Part shown: piece after piece, positions 44,381-53,321 of the stretch
Layout: each line of letters begins with the position of its first letter
Position numbering within the stretch: the first letter of the stretch is position 1
Origin: an uncultured Succinivibrio sp.
GTDB lineage: Bacteria > Pseudomonadota > Gammaproteobacteria > Enterobacterales > Succinivibrionaceae
DNA length: 64,000 nucleotides
Direction: 5' to 3'
Assembly (NCBI GenBank): GCA_900770725.1
Contig: CAAGLL010000019.1
Span: 1 to 64,000 of the forward strand
Notes under the pieces: model-generated
Databases searched by the model: none
What the model was told of the DNA's origin: nothing
Seen by the model: only the letters and a program-made list of their open reading frames with translations
Program-made: the position numbers and the translations under genes

Positions 44381-45268
44381 ATGGAACTTGGCGCATTCGC
44401 ATCATCGGTGCGGGAGCGCGTCACCTCGTTCATGCGCTCCTATGTCGATTCACTTTCAAACGACGTCCCTTCCTTGAAGGAAGGCGTGGCCTACGCGCTG
44501 CTCTTAGGCGGCAAGCGGGCCCGCCCGGTGCTGGCGTTCGCATCCGGGCGCCTCTACGGAACACCCGAGTCCATGCTCGACTACGCGGCAGCGGCCGTCG
44601 AGTGCGTGCACTCCTACTCGCTCGTCCACGACGACATGCCGGAGATGGACAACGACACGCTGCGCCGCGGCAACCCCACCGTCCACGTGAAGTTCGGCCA
44701 GGCCGGCGCATTGCTCATAGGCGACACATTGCAGGCCCTGGCCTTCCAGATCCTCTCCGATCCGCGCTCTGGCATGGCCCCGTCATCGTGCGCCAGGCTC
44801 ACCAGCCTCCTCGCCTGCGGCGCAGGCTACGAGGGCATGTGCGGCGGCCAGTCGCTCGATCTTGAGGCCGAGCACCAGCACCTGGGGCTTACGCCCTTGC
44901 GCAAGCTGCACTCCAAGAAGACCGGCGCGCTCATCCGCGCGGCCGTGCTCATGGGGGCGCAGTGCGGCGGGGAGAGGGATCCCGGGGACATCAAGGCGCT
45001 CGACGCGTACGCGCGCCACGTGGGACTGGCCTTCCAGGTCTGGGATGACGTCATGGACGTCACCGAGGACAGCGCGACGCTGGGCAAGAACGCGGGATCG
45101 GATCTTGAGAAGGAGAAGAGCACCTACCCATCGCTCCTGGGAATAGAAGGCGCCAAGCGCTGCGCCCGCGAGGCTGCAGACGCCGCCAAGGACGCGCTTT
45201 TGGCCATCAAGGGCGACACCTCGCTCCTCTCGCAGTTTGCCGACTTCACCGTCAGCAGGGATCACTGA
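44381..45268 (+). CDS. ispA: Farnesyl diphosphate synthase
   Basis: Condenses IPP with DMAPP and GPP to make farnesyl diphosphate for ubiquinone and undecaprenol. 295 residues from ATG 44381 (an alternative GTG at 44372 is better placed relative to GGAGG). GGKRARP binds IPP; the first Asp-rich motif DDMPEMD is at 84-90 (the bacterial DDxxxxD form), followed by RRG; the second is WDDVMD. HSYSLVHDDMPEMDNDTLRRGNP is diagnostic. Overlaps or abuts xseB; dxs starts four bases after its stop. Confidence 0.96.
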   Translation: MELGAFASSVRERVTSFMRSYVDSLSNDVPSLKEGVAYALLLGGKRARPVLAFASGRLYGTPESMLDYAAAAVECVHSYSLVHDDMPEMDNDTLRRGNPTVHVKFGQAGALLIGDTLQALAFQILSDPRSGMAPSSCARLTSLLACGAGYEGMCGGQSLDLEAEHQHLGLTPLRKLHSKKTGALIRAAVLMGAQCGGERDPGDIKALDAYARHVGLAFQVWDDVMDVTEDSATLGKNAGSDLEKEKSTYPSLLGIEGAKRCAREAADAAKDALLAIKGDTSLLSQFADFTVSRDH

Positions 45269-45272
45269 GCGC

Positions 45273-47186
45273 ATGGGAAAGCTGCTTGAAAGCATAAACA
45301 GCCCCGAGGATCTGAGACAGCTCAGCGAAAGCGAGCTGCCCCAGCTGTGCGCAGAGCTTCGCGAGTACCTCATCGACACCGTGAGCAAGACCGCAGGCCA
45401 CCTGGCCTCGGGCCTTGCCACCGTGGAGCTGGCCGTCGCCATCCACTACGTCTTCAACACGCCTGAGGACAAGCTCGTGTGGGACGTGGGCCACCAGGCC
45501 TATCCCCACAAGATCCTCACAGGGCACCGCGACGAGCTCAAGACCATCCGCAAGAAGAACGGCCTGCACGCCTTCATCTGGCGCGGCGAGACCTCCTACG
45601 ACCTCATAAGCACCGGCCACGCCTCGACCTCCATAGGCTCGGCGCTCGGGCTTGCCGTGGCCTCCAAGCGCCTGGGGCTTTCAAACGAGACGGTCGCCGT
45701 CATCGGCGACGGGGCGCTCTCAGGCGGGGCGGCCTACGAGGCGATGAACAACGCCGGCGAGATGAAGGACCTCAACATGCTCGTGATCCTGAACGACAAC
45801 GAGATGTCCATATCCCACAACGTCGGCGCCGTCGCCCGCCGCCTCACCACCATCCTGACCAACCCCCACTACGTCAAGCTCATGAAGGGCGGCCAGCAGG
45901 TGCTGCGCAAGCTCCCGGCGATCCACGAGTTCGCGCTGCGCGCCCAGGAGCACGTCAAGGGCATGGTCATGCCCGGCACGCTCTTCGAGGAGCTCGGCTT
46001 CAACTACTCAGGCCCGGTGGACGGGCACGACGTCCTGGGGCTCATCGCGGTGCTGCGCAACTTGAAGGCCATCGGCGGGCTGCAGTTCCTGCACGTCTTC
46101 ACGAAGAAGGGCAAGGGCTACGCGCCGGCCGAGGCAGATCCCACGGGCTACCACGGCGTGCCGGTGTTCGATCCCGAGCACGGCATCGAGACCCCCAAGA
46201 ACTCCGACCGCACCTTCTCATCGCAGTTCGGGCGCTGGCTGTGCCAGCGCGGGGCCATCGACAAGCGCCTGGCCGCGATCACGCCCGCGATGCGCGTGGG
46301 CTCTGGCATGTCGGAGTTCGCCGCCAGGTTCCCCGATCAGTTCTACGACGTCGGCATCGCCGAGCAGCACGCGATGATCTTCGCGTCAGGGCTTGCCGCA
46401 GGCGGCCTCAAGCCGGTGGTCAACATCTACAGCACCTTCCTGCAGCGCGCCTACGACGGGATAATCCACGACTGCGCGCTCCAGGATCTGCCGATCATGC
46501 TCTGCGTCGACCGCGGCGGCATCGTCGGCCCCGACGGCCCCTCGCACCAGGGCTGCTTTGACATCGCCTACATGCGCACGGTGCCAAACCTCGTGATCAT
46601 GGCCCCCTCGACCTTGGACGAGGAGTCGCTGATGCTCAACACAGGCTACGCGCTGGGGCATCCGTGCGTCGTGCGCTTTCCCCGCGCCGAGGGCGAGCGC
46701 TCGGGGCGCGAGGTCGGCCCTGGCGAGACCATCGAGATCGGGAAGGCGCGCGTGCTCACCGACCGCGGCGGCGATGTCGCCGTCGCCGCCTTCGGGCCGA
46801 TTGCGGTCTCCCTTGAGAAGCCGTGCTCGGAGAGGGGGATCACGCTTGCCGACATGCGCTTCATAAAGCCCTTGGACTACGGCTTCCTGGACCGCGTCGG
46901 CAGGAGCTGCCGCGTGCTCATGACCGTGGAGGAAGGGGCGCGCGAGGGCGGGATCGGCGAGGAGATCGCAGCCTACTTCGAGGAGAAGGGCTACCGCTGC
47001 CGCGTGATCTGCGCGGGGATCCCAGACCGCTTCATCATGGAGGACTCGCGATCCTCGATCCTCCGGGAGCTCAGGCTCGACGCGGACGGGATCATGGAGC
47101 GGCTCAAGCCCTTCCTGGGCGGGTCGCCCCTTGATGACCAGTACGCCCTTCAAACCCATAAGGAGAAAACCCATGCCGTCATTTGA
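45273..47186 (+). CDS. dxs: 1-deoxy-D-xylulose-5-phosphate synthase
   Basis: Thiamine-diphosphate enzyme that starts the MEP isoprenoid pathway and provides the thiazole and pyridoxal precursor. 637 residues. Motifs: VWDVGHQAYPHKILTG, the ThDP site GDGALSGGAAYEAMNN, GPVDGHD, the E-H region FYDVGIAEQHAMIFASGLA with the proton-relay Glu, and GIVGPDGPSHQGCFDIAYMR. A C-terminal transketolase domain follows. The last 14 bases overlap yajQ. Confidence 0.97.
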   Translation: MGKLLESINSPEDLRQLSESELPQLCAELREYLIDTVSKTAGHLASGLATVELAVAIHYVFNTPEDKLVWDVGHQAYPHKILTGHRDELKTIRKKNGLHAFIWRGETSYDLISTGHASTSIGSALGLAVASKRLGLSNETVAVIGDGALSGGAAYEAMNNAGEMKDLNMLVILNDNEMSISHNVGAVARRLTTILTNPHYVKLMKGGQQVLRKLPAIHEFALRAQEHVKGMVMPGTLFEELGFNYSGPVDGHDVLGLIAVLRNLKAIGGLQFLHVFTKKGKGYAPAEADPTGYHGVPVFDPEHGIETPKNSDRTFSSQFGRWLCQRGAIDKRLAAITPAMRVGSGMSEFAARFPDQFYDVGIAEQHAMIFASGLAAGGLKPVVNIYSTFLQRAYDGIIHDCALQDLPIMLCVDRGGIVGPDGPSHQGCFDIAYMRTVPNLVIMAPSTLDEESLMLNTGYALGHPCVVRFPRAEGERSGREVGPGETIEIGKARVLTDRGGDVAVAAFGPIAVSLEKPCSERGITLADMRFIKPLDYGFLDRVGRSCRVLMTVEEGAREGGIGEEIAAYFEEKGYRCRVICAGIPDRFIMEDSRSSILRELRLDADGIMERLKPFLGGSPLDDQYALQTHKEKTHAVI

Positions 47187-47661
47187 CATTGTTTCCAAGA
47201 TCAAGAAGGACGAGGTCCAGAACGCGGTCGACAACGCCTCCCGCGAGCTTCAGGGCCGCTATGACTTCCGCGGCACCGAGTCCTCGTACACGCTCTCAAA
47301 GGAGAGCCTCGAGGTCAAGCTCGACGCCCCCGAGGAGTTTCAGATTCAGCAGATGGACGAGATCCTGAGGACCAAGCTTGCCAAGCGCGGCATCGAGGCC
47401 GGCTCCGCCGAGTTCTCGGCGGTCACCCGCTCGGGCAAGCGCTCGGTGCAGACCGTGTCGTTCAAGCAGGGCATCGACAGGGATCTCGCTAAGAAGATCA
47501 TCAAGATCATCAAGGACGCCAAGCTCAAGGTCGACCCGAAGATGGACGGCGACACCGTGCGCGTGACCGGCAAGAAGCGCGATGATCTCCAGGCGGCGAT
47601 CGCATTGGTGCGCAAGGCCGAGATAGAGCAGCCGCTGCAGTTCGAGAACTTCAGGGACTGA
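47173..47661 (+). CDS. yajQ: YajQ-family nucleotide-binding protein
   Basis: 162-residue cytoplasmic protein with two ferredoxin-like domains; relatives bind tRNA/GTP, and some bind cyclic di-GMP. MPSFDIVSKIKKDEVQNAVDNASRELQGRYDFRGTESSY is the family signature, and DPKMDGDTVRVTGKKRDDLQAAI-type sequence ends the second domain. Start ATG 47173 with AGGAG upstream, inside the 3' end of dxs. Confidence 0.94.
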   Translation: MPSFDIVSKIKKDEVQNAVDNASRELQGRYDFRGTESSYTLSKESLEVKLDAPEEFQIQQMDEILRTKLAKRGIEAGSAEFSAVTRSGKRSVQTVSFKQGIDRDLAKKIIKIIKDAKLKVDPKMDGDTVRVTGKKRDDLQAAIALVRKAEIEQPLQFENFRD

Positions 47662-47668
47662 GATCCTG

Positions 47669-48925
47669 ATGGCGGGATCGCCCAGAAGCGCCCTTGCAGC
47701 GATCTTCTCGCCGAGGATGGGCGCGTGCCTCGTGCTCGGCTTCTCGTCGGGCATGCCGCTCTACGTGCTCATCACCCTCCTTTCGGCCTTCCTGCGCAAG
47801 CAGGGGGCCGACCTGAGCGTCATCGGCTTCTTCTCGCTGGTGATGATCCCCTACACCTGGAAGTTCGCCTGGGCCCCGGTGCTCGACCGCTTCCAGATCC
47901 TCCGCTTGGGCCGCAGGCGCGGCTGGATCCTGCTTACGCAGATCCTGCTCATGGCCTCAATCGCGCTCATGGGCCTCTGCGGCGGCCACATCGCCGCGGC
48001 GGCCTGGCTGGCCCTCGCCACCGCGGTGTGTTCGGCGACGCAGGACATCGCCATCGACGCCTTCCGCCGCGAGATCCTAAGCGACAGCGAGATGGGCCTT
48101 GGCAACTCGCTGTTCGTGAACGCCTACCGCGTCGCCGGCCTCGTGCCGGGCGGGCTTTCGCTAATACTTGCGCAGTTCCTGCCCTGGGGCGCGGTGTTCG
48201 CGCTCACCGCGCTGTGCCTGCTCCCGGGATTCCTCATCACGCTGCGCATGCATGAGAAGCCCTGCGCCGCCGCCCCGCGCACGCTCAAGGCCGCGGTGGT
48301 CGAGCCCTGGCGCGACTTCATCGGGCGCAACGGGATCCGCCACGCGCTGCTCATCATCGCCTTCGTGTTCTTCTACAAGCTGGGCGACTCGATGGCCACG
48401 GCGCTGGCAACGCCCTTCTACATCGACCTAGGCTACGATCTGGCGACCATCGGGATCATCGCCAAGAACGTGGGGCTGTGGTCCACGGTCGCAGGTGGGC
48501 TCCTGGGCGGGCTCTTCATGCTCAGGATCGGCATCAGCCGCGCGCTCTGGATCTTCGGGGCAGGGCAGATGGCGACCATCGCCGCCTTCGCGCTGCTGGC
48601 GCACGCAGGCAAGTCCGGGGTGCCCTCGCTGTGGCTCTTCTCGCTAGCCGTGGGCGCCGAGGCCTTGGGCTCCGGGCTTGGCACCGCAGCCTTTGTCTCC
48701 TACATCGCCTCGGCCACCAACCCCGAGTACACCGCGACCCAGTTCGCGCTCCTCACCTCGCTCTCGGCAGTCCCGCGCACCTTCTGCAACGCGATGACCG
48801 GGATCCTCATAAACTCGCTTGGTTGGGAGAACTTCTTCATCCTCTGCGTATTTCTCGCCCTGCCGGGGATGATCCTGCTGTTCTGGGTCGCTCCCCTGAA
48901 GCCTAGGCAGAAGGCCCCAGCATGA
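47669..48925 (+). CDS. ampG: AmpG-family muropeptide MFS transporter
   Basis: Inner-membrane permease, 418 residues, about twelve hydrophobic segments; AmpG imports anhydromuropeptides for cell-wall recycling. The N-terminal signature LGFSSGMPLYVLITLLSAFLRKQGADLSVIGFFSLVMIPYTWKFAWAPVLDRF is characteristic, as are ATQDIAIDAFRRE and YIASATNPEYTATQFALLTSLSAVPR. Seven bases after yajQ. No ampD/ampE nearby. Confidence 0.88.
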   Translation: MAGSPRSALAAIFSPRMGACLVLGFSSGMPLYVLITLLSAFLRKQGADLSVIGFFSLVMIPYTWKFAWAPVLDRFQILRLGRRRGWILLTQILLMASIALMGLCGGHIAAAAWLALATAVCSATQDIAIDAFRREILSDSEMGLGNSLFVNAYRVAGLVPGGLSLILAQFLPWGAVFALTALCLLPGFLITLRMHEKPCAAAPRTLKAAVVEPWRDFIGRNGIRHALLIIAFVFFYKLGDSMATALATPFYIDLGYDLATIGIIAKNVGLWSTVAGGLLGGLFMLRIGISRALWIFGAGQMATIAAFALLAHAGKSGVPSLWLFSLAVGAEALGSGLGTAAFVSYIASATNPEYTATQFALLTSLSAVPRTFCNAMTGILINSLGWENFFILCVFLALPGMILLFWVAPLKPRQKAPA

Positions 48926-49136
48926 GAAGGCCATGCCTAGCAGGCCGGTTGCGGGCCATGCAATGCAAACGCTTGCGGCACAGACTTTTTTGCAACTTTT
49001 GCACGCGATCAGCGTCCCATTTGGTATGGCGGAAAGGACGTTTTTCCCTGACATTTCACGGCTTCGCAAGCCGCTTTGCGCCATGCCTTAGCGCATTTCC
49101 TTAACCTTGACGCCTCACGGCCTTTTCCAAATTCTG
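48926..49136. other. ampG-nqrA intergenic region
   Basis: No gene supported. The ATG-initiated 60-codon frame overlapping the ampG stop has no ribosome site and ordinary Arg/Cys-rich frame-shadow composition. The region is AT-richer than neighbours, with several T-runs, and leads into the nqr promoter. Confidence 0.5.
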
Positions 49137-49145
49137 TGATAAAAT
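49137..49145 (+). promoter_or_regulatory. Extended -10 promoter of the nqr operon
   Basis: TGA-TAAAAT at 49137-49145 (TGn extension plus near-consensus -10), about 120 bases before nqrA. A TTGACG at 49108-49113 is too far (26 bases) to be its -35. Confidence 0.5.
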
Positions 49146-49148
49146 TTA

Positions 49149-49184
49149 CCGGGTGCAAAAGCGCCCGGAGATCACGTTTTTTTT
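49149..49184 (+). terminator. Hairpin plus T8 in the nqr leader
   Basis: CCGGGTGC, loop AAAA, GCGCCCGG (one G-U), eight bases, then TTTTTTTT. Right after the start of transcription, so it may attenuate or shape the nqr mRNA. Confidence 0.5.
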
Positions 49185-49221
49185 CAAAAGAGAAGCCTGT
49201 TTTCCAAGCGCCGCATCCTTT

Positions 49222-49247
49222 GGGGCATCAATGCCCCGGGCATTTTT
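49222..49247 (+). terminator. Second hairpin plus T5 in the nqr leader
   Basis: GGGGCA, TCAA, TGCCCC followed by GGGCATTTTT, 19 bases before nqrA. Its 3' arm overlaps the start codon of a 12-codon ORF. Confidence 0.45.
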
Positions 49248-49269
49248 AAGTTGGAATCGTCACCTATGA
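49231..49269 (+). CDS. Possible 12-codon leader ORF overlapping the nqrA start
   Basis: ATG CCC CGG ... CTA TGA reads MPRAFLSWNRHL and its TGA overlaps the nqrA ATG (ATGA). nqrA has no clear ribosome site of its own, so coupled initiation from this short frame is plausible. The ribosome site for the short frame (GGGG) is inside the hairpin. Weak evidence. Confidence 0.3.
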   Translation: MPRAFLSWNRHL

Positions 49270-50621
49270 TCAAAATCAAAAAAGGATTGGATCTGCCTAT
49301 TGGTGGCAAGCCTAAACAGGCCATCAGCGAAGGACCGGCAGTCAAGACTGTCGGGCTCATGGGCCCTGATTACCAGGGCATGCGTCCTTCGATGGCGGTT
49401 GAGGCCGGCCAGCAGGTCAAGAAAGGTCAGGTCCTCTTTGAAGACAAGAAAAATCCTGGTGTGCGCTTCACCGCTCCTGTGGCAGGCACTGTGAAGGCAG
49501 TGACCCGCGGGCTGCGCCGCGTGTTCCAGAATGTTGTCATTCAGGCAGATCCTGACGGTGAGAGCGTGGAGTTCCGCAAGACTCCTTCGGACAAGCTGTC
49601 CTCGCTTTCATCCAAGGACGTCACGGACGAGCTCCTCGAGTCGGGCATGTGGGTCGCCTTCCGCACCCGCCCGTTCGACAAGAGCCCGAAAGTCGGCACC
49701 CTCCCGCACTCCATCTTCGTCACCGCCATGGACACCAACCCCCTGGCCCCTGACGCCAAGGTGGTCATCGATGCCGAGGCTGATGCCTTCAAAGACGGCC
49801 TGGTGGTCTTAAGCCGCATAGGTGACATTCCCGTCTACGTCTGCAAGGGCGAGAAGGACCTCCCGGTTCCCGAGGCTTCCAACATCAAGGTCGAGACCTT
49901 CGTTGGCCCGCACCCCGCTGGACTTGCCGGCACCCACATCCACTACCTTGATCCGGTCTCCGAGACCAAGACGGTGTGGCACATCGGCTACCAGGACGTG
50001 ATCGCGATCGGCCACCTCTTCACCGAGGGCGAGTACTACAACCGCCGCGTCGTCTCGTTAGGCGGCCCGCTGGCCAAGAACCCGCGCCTGATCTCCACTG
50101 TGCAGGGCGCTTGCGTCGACGAGCTCGTCGGCGGCGAGTATGAGGAGTCCAAGCAGGGCGTCCGCGTCATCTCAGGCTCCGTGCTCTACGGCAACAAGGT
50201 CGAAGCCCCGTTCAACTTCCTGGGCCGCTTCCACAACGGCATCGCCTTCCTCGAGGAGGGCAACCAGAACGAGTTCTTCCTGAAGAACTGGATGGGCATC
50301 GGCGCGCACCGCCACTCCGTGACCCGCGCGTTCCTCTCCGGCTTCATCAAGCCGTCCGAGTACACCTTCAACACCGCCCTGAACGGCGGCCCGCGCCCGA
50401 TCCTCCCGATCGGCACCTACGAGAAGGTCATGCCGCAGGACATCGAGGCGACCATGCTCATGCGCGCCATCGACATGAACGACACCGATCAGGCTGTCCT
50501 TCTGGGCATACTGGAGCTCTCCGAAGAGGATGTGGCCCTGTGCACCTACGTCTGCCCCGGCAAGATCGACTACGGTCCGCTGCTGCGCAGAAGCCTGACC
50601 AAGATCGAAGTGGAGGGTTAA
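49266..50621 (+). CDS. nqrA: Na+-translocating NADH:quinone reductase subunit A
   Basis: Peripheral cytoplasmic subunit of the sodium-pumping NADH dehydrogenase, involved in quinone binding. 451 residues; MIKIKKGLDLPIGGKPKQ is the invariant NqrA start, so ATG 49266 is chosen over the upstream TTG 49251. VKTVGLMGPDYQGMRPSM, VKKGQVLFEDKK and GVRFTAPVAGTVKAV form a biotinyl/lipoyl-like domain; PGKIDYG is near the end (the CxxG-type region). First of six nqr genes with GTG/ATG overlaps. The early codons are less C-biased than the rest. Confidence 0.97.
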   Translation: MIKIKKGLDLPIGGKPKQAISEGPAVKTVGLMGPDYQGMRPSMAVEAGQQVKKGQVLFEDKKNPGVRFTAPVAGTVKAVTRGLRRVFQNVVIQADPDGESVEFRKTPSDKLSSLSSKDVTDELLESGMWVAFRTRPFDKSPKVGTLPHSIFVTAMDTNPLAPDAKVVIDAEADAFKDGLVVLSRIGDIPVYVCKGEKDLPVPEASNIKVETFVGPHPAGLAGTHIHYLDPVSETKTVWHIGYQDVIAIGHLFTEGEYYNRRVVSLGGPLAKNPRLISTVQGACVDELVGGEYEESKQGVRVISGSVLYGNKVEAPFNFLGRFHNGIAFLEEGNQNEFFLKNWMGIGAHRHSVTRAFLSGFIKPSEYTFNTALNGGPRPILPIGTYEKVMPQDIEATMLMRAIDMNDTDQAVLLGILELSEEDVALCTYVCPGKIDYGPLLRRSLTKIEVEG

Positions 50622-50625
50622 AAGA

Positions 50626-51876
50626 GTGCTTAATCTTCTGAAGAAATACTCGCTGCTGTTCACCAAGGGCGGACTGCTTTCGTGGTTCTACCCGCTCTTC
50701 GAGGGAACGTTCACGTTCCTGTACAGCAGCGGCAGGGTCACCACCGGCAGGACCCATGTGCGCGACTTCACCGACATGAAGCGCATCATGATCATCGTCT
50801 GGCTGGCAGTGTTCCCCGCCATGTTCTGGGGCTGGTACAACGTCGGCAACCAGACCATCAACGCCATCGCCAGCCTGCCCAACGCAGCTGACGTCGCTGG
50901 CGCCTCCTACAGCCTGTTCAGCGCTGACTGGCACTATGCGATCCTCCAGATCCTCGGCGGCAGCCTGGGCGCTGACGCAGGGTTCTGGAGCCGCTTCATC
51001 CTGGGCGCCATCTACTTCCTCCCGATCTACATCGTGGTGTTCGTGGTGGGCGCGTTCTGGGAAGTGCTGTTCTGCATCGTCCGCAAGCACGAGATCAACG
51101 AGGGCTTCTTCGTGACCTCCATCCTGTTTGCGCTGATCGTCCCGCCCACCCTGCCGCTTTGGCAGGCTGCGCTGGGCATCACCTTCGGCGTGCTGATCGG
51201 CAAGGAGATGTTCGGCGGCACCGGGCGCAACTTCATCAACCCGGCTCTCTGCGGCCGCGCGTTCCTGTTCTTCGCGTACCCTGCCTACATCTCCGGCACC
51301 AACTGCTGGGTGCCGGTCGACGGCTTCTCCGGCGCAACCCCGCTGGCCCAGTGGTCGGCAGGCGGCGCTGAGGCCCTCAAGGATGCCGCAGGCAACACCA
51401 TCACCTGGATGGACGCCTTCCTGGGCAACATCCCGGGCAGCATCGGCGAAGGCTCGACCCTGATGATCCTCGTCGGCGCGTTCATCATCCTGGTCACCGG
51501 GATCGCCTCCTGGAGGATCATGCTCGGCGTGGTCGTCGGCGCGTTCCTGACCGCCTCGCTGTTCAACGCGATCGGCTCTGCGACCAACCCGATGTTCGCG
51601 ATGCCGTTCCAGTGGCACCTCGTCCTGGGCGGCTTTGCCTTCGGCACCGTCTTCATGGCGACCGACCCTGTCTCCAGCGCCTTCACCAACCCGGGCAAGT
51701 GGGCCTTCGGCCTCCTGATCGGCGTCATGGTGATCCTCATCCGCGTGGTCAACCCCGCGTACCCTGAGGGCATGATGCTGGCCATCCTGTTCGCTAACTG
51801 CTGGGCCCCTCTGTTCGACTACCTGGCAACGAAGCGCAATATCCAGAGGAGACGCATCCGTGTTCAAGCTGAATAA
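50626..51876 (+). CDS. nqrB: Na+-NQR subunit B
   Basis: Integral membrane subunit, 416 residues, about ten hydrophobic segments; carries riboflavin and a covalent FMN. GTG start fixed by GGAGGG eight bases upstream. The FMN attachment motif SGAT is at 235-238 with Thr238. EGTFTFLYSSGRVTTGRTHVRDFTDMKR (quinone side) and FGGTGRNFINPALCGRAFLFFAYP are diagnostic. Overlaps nqrC by 17 bases. Confidence 0.97.
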   Translation: MLNLLKKYSLLFTKGGLLSWFYPLFEGTFTFLYSSGRVTTGRTHVRDFTDMKRIMIIVWLAVFPAMFWGWYNVGNQTINAIASLPNAADVAGASYSLFSADWHYAILQILGGSLGADAGFWSRFILGAIYFLPIYIVVFVVGAFWEVLFCIVRKHEINEGFFVTSILFALIVPPTLPLWQAALGITFGVLIGKEMFGGTGRNFINPALCGRAFLFFAYPAYISGTNCWVPVDGFSGATPLAQWSAGGAEALKDAAGNTITWMDAFLGNIPGSIGEGSTLMILVGAFIILVTGIASWRIMLGVVVGAFLTASLFNAIGSATNPMFAMPFQWHLVLGGFAFGTVFMATDPVSSAFTNPGKWAFGLLIGVMVILIRVVNPAYPEGMMLAILFANCWAPLFDYLATKRNIQRRRIRVQAE

Positions 51877-52657
51877 AGACTCCGTACTTGGTACGTTCGT
51901 AATCATCATCGGATTCTGCCTGGTCTGCTCCGTGCTGGTCTCCAGCGCCGTGGTGGCCCTCAATCCGTACAAGGCCGCCGCCATCGCGAACGACCGCCAG
52001 AGCAACATCCTCAAGGTCTCGGGCTTTGACGTGGAGGGCAGCGTCGCCGCCACCTACAAGAAGCACATCGAGGCGCACCTGCTGGACGTTGACAGCGGCG
52101 CTTTGGCTGACAACGGCCTGTCCCAGGAGAAGATCGACGGCTACGACTTCAAGTCGCTGGACAAGAAGCCGGAGACCTCGGAGGCCATCGCCAAGGATGA
52201 CGACACCGCCGGGATCAGGACCCGCTCCAAGCTCATGCCGATCTACTTCTCCAAGGATGACCAGGGCAAGGTTGTCCGCGTGATCCTGCCGTTCTACGGC
52301 CAGGGCCTGTGGTCGACCATCTATGGCTATGTCGCAGTCGACCCCAAGGATGGCAACACCATCAAGGGCGTCACCTTCTACGACCATGGCGAGACCCCGG
52401 GCCTGGGCGGCGAGATCGAGAATCCGCGCTGGCAGGCGCTCTGGATTGACAAGCATGTCAACGACCAGTCCGGCGCCTACAAGTTCGGCATCATGAAGCA
52501 CGCCGACCACCAGGGCGCTGGCAAGGACTTCCAGGTCGACGCCCTCTCCGGCGCCACCCTGACCAGCCGCGGCGTTGACGGCTTCTCGCACTACTGGCTC
52601 GGCAAGGCCTACCAGCCTTTCCTGAAGAATCTCAGCAAGGGGGAGATCATCAAATGA
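51860..52657 (+). CDS. nqrC: Na+-NQR subunit C
   Basis: 265-residue subunit with one N-terminal membrane helix (SVLGTFVIIIGFCLVCSVLVSSAVV) and a periplasmic domain carrying the second covalent FMN at SGAT (230-233, Thr233). GTG start with AGAGGAG upstream. GQGLWSTIYGYVAV and HGETPGLGGEIENPRW are family signatures. Overlaps nqrD by four bases. Confidence 0.97.
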   Translation: MFKLNKDSVLGTFVIIIGFCLVCSVLVSSAVVALNPYKAAAIANDRQSNILKVSGFDVEGSVAATYKKHIEAHLLDVDSGALADNGLSQEKIDGYDFKSLDKKPETSEAIAKDDDTAGIRTRSKLMPIYFSKDDQGKVVRVILPFYGQGLWSTIYGYVAVDPKDGNTIKGVTFYDHGETPGLGGEIENPRWQALWIDKHVNDQSGAYKFGIMKHADHQGAGKDFQVDALSGATLTSRGVDGFSHYWLGKAYQPFLKNLSKGEIIK

Positions 52658-53319
52658 CTGAAGCTGTGAAAGCTCCCAGCGCAAAGCAGGCATTCCTGGA
52701 GCCGCTCATCGCCAACAACCCGGTGATGATCCAGGTCCTGGGCATCTGCTCTTCGCTTGCGGTCACTTCTAGCATGAAGACCGCGTTCGTCATGGGCATC
52801 GCAGTGACCTGCGTCACCGCGTTCTCCAACCTGGCCGTGTCCTGCGTGCGCAAGCTCATTCCGAGCAGCGTCCGCATCATCGCCCAGATGACGATCATCG
52901 CGTCGCTCGTGATCCTGGTTGACCAGATCCTCAGGGCATTCGCCTACGATCTGTCCAAGCAGCTCTCCGTGTACGTCGGCCTGATCATCACGAACTGCAT
53001 CGTGATGGGCCGCACCGAGGGCTACGCCCTCAAGTACCCGCCGCTCCCCTCGTTCATGGACGGCCTCGGCAACGGCATCGGCTACCTGCTGGTGCTCTGC
53101 GTGGTCGGCACCATCCGCGAGATCTTCGGCGCGGGCACCTGGTTCGGCATGACCGTGTTCCAGACCGTCAACAACGGCGGCTGGTACGTGCCCTGCGGAC
53201 TGCTGGTGATGCCGCCTTGCGGCTTCTTCCTGCTCGGATCCCTGATCTGGCTGGTGAAGACCTTCCGCAAGGATCTCCAGGAGCCCAGGGAGTATGACAC
53301 CCACAGGGAGGATTACTGA
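52654..53319 (+). CDS. nqrD: Na+-NQR subunit D
   Basis: 221-residue integral subunit with about six membrane helices. With NqrE it holds the membrane-embedded iron centre; the cysteine-bearing half-helices GICSSLAVTSSMKTAFVMG and LIITNCIVMGRTEGYA are present. AAGGGGGAG lies 11-12 bases before the ATG. Confidence 0.97.
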   Translation: MTEAVKAPSAKQAFLEPLIANNPVMIQVLGICSSLAVTSSMKTAFVMGIAVTCVTAFSNLAVSCVRKLIPSSVRIIAQMTIIASLVILVDQILRAFAYDLSKQLSVYVGLIITNCIVMGRTEGYALKYPPLPSFMDGLGNGIGYLLVLCVVGTIREIFGAGTWFGMTVFQTVNNGGWYVPCGLLVMPPCGFFLLGSLIWLVKTFRKDLQEPREYDTHREDY

Positions 53320-53321
53320 TA

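Noticed and set aside
48922..49104. 60-codon frame overlapping the ampG stop
   Set aside because: No ribosome site and Arg/Cys-rich composition typical of a frame-shadow; the region is better explained as the nqr upstream region.
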